Shown here: in pieces, positions 36,063 through 40,689 of the stretch | Layout: each line of letters begins with the position of its first letter | Position numbering within the stretch: the stretch's first letter is position 1 | Assembly: GCF_937129435.1 (NCBI RefSeq) | Contig: NZ_CAKZNF010000031.1 | Location: 1 to 40,689, forward strand | Source: an uncultured Parasphingopyxis sp. | GTDB lineage: Bacteria > Pseudomonadota > Alphaproteobacteria > Sphingomonadales > Sphingomonadaceae | Length of the DNA: 40,689 nt | Reading direction: 5' to 3' | Notes under the pieces: generated by a model | Seen by the model: the letters and a program-made list of their open reading frames with translations, nothing else | Told to the model about the DNA's origin: nothing | Database searches by the model: none | Translations under genes and position numbers: made by a program

Positions 36063-36651
36063 TTACACGCCGCGGCTTCGCACCGCCTACAAGGAACAGA
36101 TCGCCAAGGCGATGACCGAAAAGTTCGGATACACGAACCCGATGCAGGTTCCGCGTATCGAAAAGGTCGTGCTCAACATGGGCGTCGGCAAAGCGGTCGA
36201 CGACAAGAAGCGCGTCACGAACGCTGCCGAAGAGATGGAGAAGATTTCCGGCCAGAAGCCGGTGATCACGCTCGCCAAGCAGTCGATCGCCGGCTTCAAG
36301 CTGCGCGAAGGCAATCCCATCGGCTGCAAGGTCACGTTGCGCGGCGATCGGATGTACGAATTTATCGACCGGCTGGTGACGATCGCCATGCCTCGCATTC
36401 GCGACTTTCGCGGGCTCAATCCCAAGAGCTTCGACGGTCGTGGCAATTTCGCCATGGGCCTCAAGGAACAGGGTATCTGGCCTGAGATCAAATATGACGA
36501 AATCGACGAACAGCGCGGCATGGACATTATCGTGACCACCACGGCGCAAACGGATGACGAGGCGCGCGAATTGCTGCGCCTGTTCAACTTCCCGTTCCCG
36601 CCGGAGGAAGTGCCGGAAACCACGAACGAAGAGCAGAAGGAAGCGGCGTAA
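36055..36651 (+). CDS. rplE: 50S ribosomal protein L5
   Basis: Binds 5S rRNA and contacts the P-site tRNA and the S13 bridge. The 198 residues include [20 protein letters not shown], the [27 protein letters not shown] segment and [19 protein letters not shown]. The last 12 residues ([11 protein letters not shown]) form a short acidic tail longer than in E. coli, where the protein is 179 residues. The ATG lies inside the end of rplX. Confidence 0.97.
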   Translation: MADYTPRLRTAYKEQIAKAMTEKFGYTNPMQVPRIEKVVLNMGVGKAVDDKKRVTNAAEEMEKISGQKPVITLAKQSIAGFKLREGNPIGCKVTLRGDRMYEFIDRLVTIAMPRIRDFRGLNPKSFDGRGNFAMGLKEQGIWPEIKYDEIDEQRGMDIIVTTTAQTDDEARELLRLFNFPFPPEEVPETTNEEQKEAA

Positions 36652-36689
36652 GCCGTTCTCCCTCGCATAAAGGAGCGAGAACTTAAGTC

Positions 36690-36995
36690 ATGGCGAAACT
36701 GAGTTCCATTCAGAAGAACGAAAAGCGCAAGCGTATGGCCAAGAAATATGCGGCCAAATACGCGAAGCTGAAGGCGATCGCGAACGACGAAAGCGTCGAC
36801 GAGACCGAACGCCTGATGGCGCGCCTCAAGATGGCGGAAATTCCGCGCAACGCGAACCCGACCCGCATCCGCAACCGGTGCGAGCTGACGGGCCGTCCGC
36901 GCGGTTACTACCGCAAGTTCAAACTCTCGCGCATCGCGCTCCGGGACCTGGCCAATAAGGGCCTCATCCCCGGTGTGACGAAGTCGAGCTGGTAG
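36690..36995 (+). CDS. rpsN: 30S ribosomal protein S14 (zinc-free type)
   Basis: The 101 residues are the long C- form without the CxxC...CxxC zinc site; one cysteine lies in [24 protein letters not shown], the conserved core. The C-terminal GVTKSSW is standard. This form does not depend on zinc, consistent with the Zur regulator elsewhere in the window having no S14 pair here. It lies 38 bases after rplE, with AAGGAG. Confidence 0.97.
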   Translation: MAKLSSIQKNEKRKRMAKKYAAKYAKLKAIANDESVDETERLMARLKMAEIPRNANPTRIRNRCELTGRPRGYYRKFKLSRIALRDLANKGLIPGVTKSSW

Positions 36996-37006
36996 GAGTT
37001 GGCGGA

Positions 37007-37402
37007 ATGTCGATGAACGATCCGATCAGCGATATGCTGACCCGCATCCGCAACGGCCAGCGGGCCCGCAAGGACAGCGTCATGACGCCGGCGTCCAAGA
37101 TGCGCGCACGCGTGCTGGAAGTGCTCCAGCGCGAAGGCTTTATTCGCGGATTCAGCGAGGAAGAGCTCGGCAAGCATAAGGGCCTGCGCATCGAGCTGAA
37201 ATATTTCGAAGGCCAGCCGGCGATCCAGCACCTGCAGCGTGTTTCGACCCCCGGCCGCCGCGTCTATTCGGGTTCGAAGGACCTGCCGCGCGTGCGCAAC
37301 GGCCTGGGCATCACCATCGTGTCGACCCCGCGCGGCGTCCTTTCCGACGCCGAAGCACGCGAGCAGAATGTCGGCGGCGAAGTGCTGGCGGAGGTATTCT
37401 AG
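37007..37402 (+). CDS. rpsH: 30S ribosomal protein S8
   Basis: Binds the central domain of 16S rRNA; in E. coli it represses the spc operon. The 131 residues begin [19 protein letters not shown] and end [21 protein letters not shown], with the conserved [25 protein letters not shown]. The ATG at 37007 follows GGAGTTGGCGG. Two bases separate the stop from rplF. No anomaly. Confidence 0.98.
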   Translation: MSMNDPISDMLTRIRNGQRARKDSVMTPASKMRARVLEVLQREGFIRGFSEEELGKHKGLRIELKYFEGQPAIQHLQRVSTPGRRVYSGSKDLPRVRNGLGITIVSTPRGVLSDAEAREQNVGGEVLAEVF

Positions 37403-37404
37403 TC

Positions 37405-37938
37405 ATGAGCCGTATCGGAAAACGACCGGTCGCGCTGCCCGACGGGGTATCGGCCGAAATTTCGGGACGCGAGCTGAGCGTCAAGGGCCCCAAGGGCACG
37501 CTTTCGATGACGCTGATCGACGATATCTCGTACACGATCGAGGATGGCGAGATTCTGGTGAAACCCGCCAACGACACCAAGCGTGCGCGGGCCTTCTGGG
37601 GCATGCAGCGGACTTTCGTCGCGAACCTCGTCGAGGGCGTGTCGGAAGGCTATTCCAAGGTGCTCGAGATCACCGGTGTCGGCTACCGCGCGCAGGCCCA
37701 GGGTAAGACGCTCAAGCTGCAGCTCGGCTATAGCCACGATGTCGATTACGAGATTCCCGAGGGGATCACGATCAACACGCCCGATCAGACCACGGTCGAG
37801 ATCAGCGGCATCGACAAGCAGCAGGTCGGCCAGGTCGCCGCGGAAATCCGCAAGTGGCGCAAGCCCGAGCCGTACAAGGGCAAGGGCATCAAATATCGCG
37901 GCGAGTATGTTTTCCGCAAGGAAGGAAAGAAGAAGTAG
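37405..37938 (+). CDS. rplF: 50S ribosomal protein L6
   Basis: Two-domain protein near the factor-binding site and the sarcin-ricin loop. The 177 residues show [29 protein letters not shown], the second domain [25 protein letters not shown], and the C-terminal [22 protein letters not shown]. Standard length. It starts two bases after rpsH. Confidence 0.98.
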   Translation: MSRIGKRPVALPDGVSAEISGRELSVKGPKGTLSMTLIDDISYTIEDGEILVKPANDTKRARAFWGMQRTFVANLVEGVSEGYSKVLEITGVGYRAQAQGKTLKLQLGYSHDVDYEIPEGITINTPDQTTVEISGIDKQQVGQVAAEIRKWRKPEPYKGKGIKYRGEYVFRKEGKKK

Positions 37939-37940
37939 TC

Positions 37941-38297
37941 ATGAACAAGCGAATGACTCCTTTCGAAAAGCGCCGCCAGCGCGTGCGCGTCGCCCTGCGG
38001 CGCAAGGCGGGCGATCGCCCGCGTCTCTCGATCCACCGGACCGGGCGGCACATCTACGCGCAGGTGATCGACGACAAGAAGGGCTCGACGATCGCGTCGG
38101 CCTCGACGCTCGACAAGGACGCCAAGGCCAAGTCCGGCGCCAATGTCGATGCGGCGGCCGAGGTCGGCAAGCTGGTTGCCGAGCGTGCGACCAAGGCCGG
38201 CGTCAAGCGCGTCGTGTTCGATCGCGGCGCCTTCCTGTTCCATGGGCGCGTGAAAGCGCTCGCCGATGCCGCCCGCGACGGCGGACTGGAGTTCTGA
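37941..38297 (+). CDS. rplR: 50S ribosomal protein L18
   Basis: 5S rRNA-binding protein of 118 residues; core segments [35 protein letters not shown] and [26 protein letters not shown] are standard. The ATG at 37941 is two bases after the rplF stop. The rpsE start follows by three bases, with its GGAG inside the last codons. Confidence 0.97.
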   Translation: MNKRMTPFEKRRQRVRVALRRKAGDRPRLSIHRTGRHIYAQVIDDKKGSTIASASTLDKDAKAKSGANVDAAAEVGKLVAERATKAGVKRVVFDRGAFLFHGRVKALADAARDGGLEF

Positions 38298-38300
38298 TCG

Positions 38301-39245
38301 ATGGCTGAAGACAAGAAGACCGAAGCCGAAACGCCCAAGGCCGAAGCCGAGGACAAGAAGTCCGACGCCGAAAGCGCCAAGCCCGAAGCCGAAGCCAAGA
38401 AGCCCGAAACCGAGGCCGGTGCGGCGGCGGACGAGGCGGTTGCGGATGAGGGCAAGGCCGAGGCGGAAGCAGCACCCGAGCCCAAGGCGCCTGCCAAGGC
38501 CGCCGAGGAAGCCGAAGTGGCGACCCCGCTGGTCGAGGAAAAGCAGCTTTCGAACGAGAACACCGTTCAGGCGGTCAGCAACCCGTCCGAGAACACCTCG
38601 TCGCGCAGCCGTGGGCCGCGTGGCGGTCGTGGTGGCGGCGGTGGCCGTGACAATCGCGGCGGTGGCCGTGGTCGTGGTGGCCGCGACAATCGTCGCGACG
38701 ATGACGGCGAGGATCTGGTCGAGAAGCTCGTCCACATCAACCGCGTCTCGAAGACCGTAAAGGGCGGTAAGCGTTTCGGCTTCGCCGCGCTGATGGTCGT
38801 CGGCGACGGCAAGGGCCGTGTCGGTTTCGGTCATGGCAAGGCGCGCGAAGTGCCGGAAGCCATCCAGAAGGCGACGGCGGCTGCGAAGAAGGACATGATG
38901 CGCGTTCCGCTGCGTGACGGTCGTACGCTGCATCACGACGGTAACGGCCGCTTCGGCGCCGGTCGCGTGACGGTCCGTTCGGCGCCTGCCGGTACCGGCA
39001 TTATCGCGGGTGGCCCGATGCGCGCCATCTTCGAAAGTCTGGGCGTTGCCGATGTCGTGACCAAATCGGTCGGGACGTCCAACCCCTACAACATGATCCG
39101 TGCCACGTTCGAGGCGCTGAAGGACCAGACGAGCCCGAAATCGGTCGCGGCCCGCCGCGGTCTGAAGGTTGCCGAACTGGTTCGCCGTCGCGGCGATGTC
39201 GGTGCGGAAGAAGCCAAGGCCGAGGCCGAGGCGGTGGCGGAGTAA
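38301..39245 (+). CDS. rpsE: 30S ribosomal protein S5 with a long low-complexity N-terminal extension
   Basis: S5 takes part in mRNA unwinding and decoding fidelity. The core (about 138–305) is normal, from [23 protein letters not shown] to [21 protein letters not shown]. The total is 314 residues against about 166 in E. coli. Residues 1–95 are Glu/Ala/Lys/Pro-rich imperfect repeats, and 100–134 form a Gly/Arg-rich segment ([20 protein letters not shown]). No ATG lies between 38301 and the core, and GGAG at 38288–38291 supports this start. A further acidic tail [12 protein letters not shown] ends the protein. The extension is likely disordered and nucleic-acid-binding. Confidence 0.93.
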   Translation: MAEDKKTEAETPKAEAEDKKSDAESAKPEAEAKKPETEAGAAADEAVADEGKAEAEAAPEPKAPAKAAEEAEVATPLVEEKQLSNENTVQAVSNPSENTSSRSRGPRGGRGGGGGRDNRGGGRGRGGRDNRRDDDGEDLVEKLVHINRVSKTVKGGKRFGFAALMVVGDGKGRVGFGHGKAREVPEAIQKATAAAKKDMMRVPLRDGRTLHHDGNGRFGAGRVTVRSAPAGTGIIAGGPMRAIFESLGVADVVTKSVGTSNPYNMIRATFEALKDQTSPKSVAARRGLKVAELVRRRGDVGAEEAKAEAEAVAE

Positions 39246-39251
39246 TCACCA

Positions 39252-39434
39252 ATGGCTGACAAGAAAATCAAGGTCACCCAGACGGGTTCGCCGATCCGGC
39301 GCCCGATCGTGCAGCGCCAGACGCTGATCGGCCTGGGCCTCAACAAGATGCACAAGACCGTCGAGCTTGAGGATACGCCCGCCGTGCGCGGCATGATCCG
39401 CAAGGTCCAGCACATGGTGTCGGTCGAGGAATAG
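39252..39434 (+). CDS. rpmD: 50S ribosomal protein L30
   Basis: Small surface protein of 60 residues: [20 protein letters not shown], then [23 protein letters not shown] and the C-terminal [16 protein letters not shown]. This is the normal bacterial length. It starts six bases after rpsE. A GC-rich palindrome lies between it and rplO. Confidence 0.97.
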   Translation: MADKKIKVTQTGSPIRRPIVQRQTLIGLGLNKMHKTVELEDTPAVRGMIRKVQHMVSVEE

Positions 39435-39442
39435 AGTGAATT

Positions 39443-39476
39443 CCCCTCCCGCTTGCGGGAGGGGGGGGCAGTTTTT
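39443..39476 (+). terminator. GC-rich palindrome and T-run between rpmD and rplO
   Basis: CCCCTCCCGC (39443–39452) and GCGGGAGGGG (39455–39464) pair perfectly over ten bases; in practice the central GCTTGC forms the loop. GGGGCAGTTTTTA follows, with TTTTT at 39472–39476. It has the look of a weak terminator or attenuator inside the spc operon and resembles the window's CCTCTCCC-N5-GGGAGAGG repeats. Confidence 0.45.
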
Positions 39477-39507
39477 AGCGCGAAACAAGCGAAAGCGAGT
39501 GCAAGAC

Positions 39508-40011
39508 ATGAAAATCAACGATCTCAAAGACAATGACGGTGCCCGCAAGGACCGTGTCCGCGTCGGACGCGGCATCGGTTCGGGCAAGGGCAAGACCGGC
39601 GGACGCGGCATGAAGGGCCAGAAGAGCCGTTCGGGCGTCTCGATCAACGGTTTCGAGGGCGGCCAGATGCCGCTCCACATGCGGATCCCGAAGCGCGGCT
39701 TCAACAATCCCTTCGGCAAGGACTATGCCGAGGTGAACATCGGCGCCGTGCAGAAGGCGATCGACGCAAAGAAGATCGATGCGAAGAAGGACATCGACCA
39801 CGAAGCGCTGAAGGCCGCGGGCCTCGCGCGCGGCGGCAAGGATGGCGTCCGTCTGCTCGGCAAGGGCGAGATTTCCGCCAAGGCCAATTTCAAGGTTGCC
39901 GGCGCATCGAAGGGTGCCGTCGAGGCCGTTGAGAAGGCCGGCGGGAAAGTCGACGTCGTTGCCAAGCCTAAGGCGGAAGCGCCCAAGGCCAAGAAAGCCG
40001 ACGCCGAATAA
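39508..40011 (+). CDS. rplO: 50S ribosomal protein L15
   Basis: Late-assembly protein of 167 residues. The Gly-rich RNA-binding head is [26 protein letters not shown], followed by [18 protein letters not shown] and the globular domain with [10 protein letters not shown] Lys/Ala/Glu tail of about 15 residues ([16 protein letters not shown]) exceeds the E. coli protein. The ATG at 39508 gives the MKINDLKDN head; an upstream start would include the palindrome. AAGCGA-type ribosome site. Confidence 0.96.
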   Translation: MKINDLKDNDGARKDRVRVGRGIGSGKGKTGGRGMKGQKSRSGVSINGFEGGQMPLHMRIPKRGFNNPFGKDYAEVNIGAVQKAIDAKKIDAKKDIDHEALKAAGLARGGKDGVRLLGKGEISAKANFKVAGASKGAVEAVEKAGGKVDVVAKPKAEAPKAKKADAE

Positions 40012-40014
40012 CAG

Positions 40015-40054
40015 CCTGTCCGGGGCGGGGCTTGCCCTCGGACAGGTCCGCCCC
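40015..40054 (+). promoter_or_regulatory. Competing stems between rplO and secY
   Basis: Stem A pairs CCTGTCCG (40015–40022) with CGGACAGG (40039–40046). Stem B pairs GGGGCGG (40022–40028) with CCGCCCC (40048–40054), and its 5' arm lies in the loop of A. They share one base and can hardly form together. No T-run follows either. This may be an attenuator or only a structured spacer. Confidence 0.35.
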
Positions 40055-40093
40055 GATATAACGGTCTTTGCGGACCGGGGGATTTAAGTCGAT

Positions 40094-40689
40094 ATGGCAA
40101 GCAACGCCAATGCCGCAGCCGGAATGAATCTGGGCAAGTTCGCCCAGGCGACCGAACTGCGTCAGCGCATCTGGTTTACCCTTGGCGCGCTGATCATCTT
40201 CCGGATGCTGTCCTTCGTGCCATTGCCCGGCATCGATCCGGTGGCGTTGCAGCAGGTCGTCGATTTCACGCAGGACAATACCGGCGGCGGCGGCATCCTC
40301 AACGTCTTCAACACCTTCTCGGGCGGTTCGCTTGAGCGTATGTCGATCATCGCGCTCGGCGTCATGCCCTATATCACCGCCTCGATCGTCGTGCAGATGG
40401 CGGCGGCGCTCTCGCCGACGCTCAACGCGATCAAGAAAGAGGGCGAGAGCGGCCGCAAGAAGCTCAACCAGTACACGCGCTACGGCACGGTCGGCCTGAC
40501 CGCCGTGCAGGGCTATTTCCTCGGCGTCGGCCTCGAAACGCTGGCCGGCGCGCAGGGGCAGACGGTGATCGTCTCCGACAGCATCATGCTGTTCCGTATC
40601 GGCGCTGTAGTCAGCCTTGTCGGCGGCACGATGTTCCTGATGTGGCTGGGTGAGCAGATCACCGAGCGCGGCATCGGCAACGGCGTCTC
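40094..40689 (+). CDS. secY: Protein translocase subunit SecY (3' end beyond window)
   Basis: Channel-forming membrane protein of the Sec translocon. The 198 visible codons cover the first helices and the plug region: RQRIWFTLGALIIFRMLSFVPLPGID, the NVFNTFSGGSLERMSIIALGVMPYITASIVVQ helix 2 part, KKEGESGRKKLNQYTRYGTV and further helices. The remainder of a family protein of about 430–460 residues is cut off. Last visible gene of the spc series, 82 bases after rplO. Confidence 0.96.
   Translation, partial: MASNANAAAGMNLGKFAQATELRQRIWFTLGALIIFRMLSFVPLPGIDPVALQQVVDFTQDNTGGGGILNVFNTFSGGSLERMSIIALGVMPYITASIVVQMAAALSPTLNAIKKEGESGRKKLNQYTRYGTVGLTAVQGYFLGVGLETLAGAQGQTVIVSDSIMLFRIGAVVSLVGGTMFLMWLGEQITERGIGNGV

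Noticed and set aside
40015..40054. H-type pseudoknot between rplO and secY
   Set aside because: Only one base is left to span stem A, which is sterically implausible; competing stems are the better reading.

Overview
The window is a GC-rich, gene-dense stretch of an alphaproteobacterial chromosome, most likely from the order Sphingomonadales. This rests on the type of heme A synthase, the MerC/Zur pair, the YbjN–ProC pair, the extended acidic ribosomal proteins and the palindromic intergenic repeats; the genus cannot be fixed from the sequence alone. No tRNA, rRNA, CRISPR array, prophage or intact insertion sequence was seen, and no stretch longer than 300 bases lacks a gene.

Region 1 (1–10476) is mostly housekeeping: heme A synthase (cut by the left edge), a MerC-type membrane protein with a Zur-like regulator, Dxs (isoprenoid precursors), a voltage-gated-type potassium channel, an alpha/beta hydrolase-like protein, TlyA rRNA methyltransferase, TspO, UbiK, a YbjN protein with ProC, a MarR regulator and a branched-chain aminotransferase. 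Region 2 (10477–11363) is a small accessory patch: an unrecognised, less GC-rich gene, what looks like the last codons of a destroyed hicA toxin gene, and an intact hicB antitoxin gene. Region 3 (11377–18001) holds a sugar-nucleotide epimerase, small membrane and stress proteins, and two subunits of the pyruvate dehydrogenase complex (E2 and E3). These two are separated by a DUF559 nuclease-like gene framed by repeats, a thioesterase and a membrane protein.

Region 4 (18050–25089) carries an APC permease, a bactofilin overlapping its M23 peptidoglycan endopeptidase neighbour, a class IV aminotransferase followed by a sulfotransferase-like P-loop protein, a putative lipoprotein hydrolase and a beta-lactamase-fold serine hydrolase. 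Region 5 (25090–40689) is the translation block: rpsL-rpsG-fusA-tuf, a terminator, then the S10 and spc series rpsJ to secY in the classical order. secY is cut by the right edge.

The most interesting signals are: (i) a recurring 21-base palindrome, CCTCTCCC-N5-GGGAGAGG, present five times and forming the ends of a 150-bp MITE-like element and the borders of the DUF559 gene; (ii) a probable hicA remnant leaving an orphan hicB; (iii) an S5 protein with a roughly 135-residue low-complexity, Gly/Arg-rich N-terminal extension, together with acidic or charged tails on L3 and S17; (iv) an unusually long, structured spacer between rpsJ and rplC; (v) arginine at the RpsL position equivalent to lysine 88, where substitutions give streptomycin resistance in other bacteria. 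I found no clearly new multi-gene defence or biosynthetic system.
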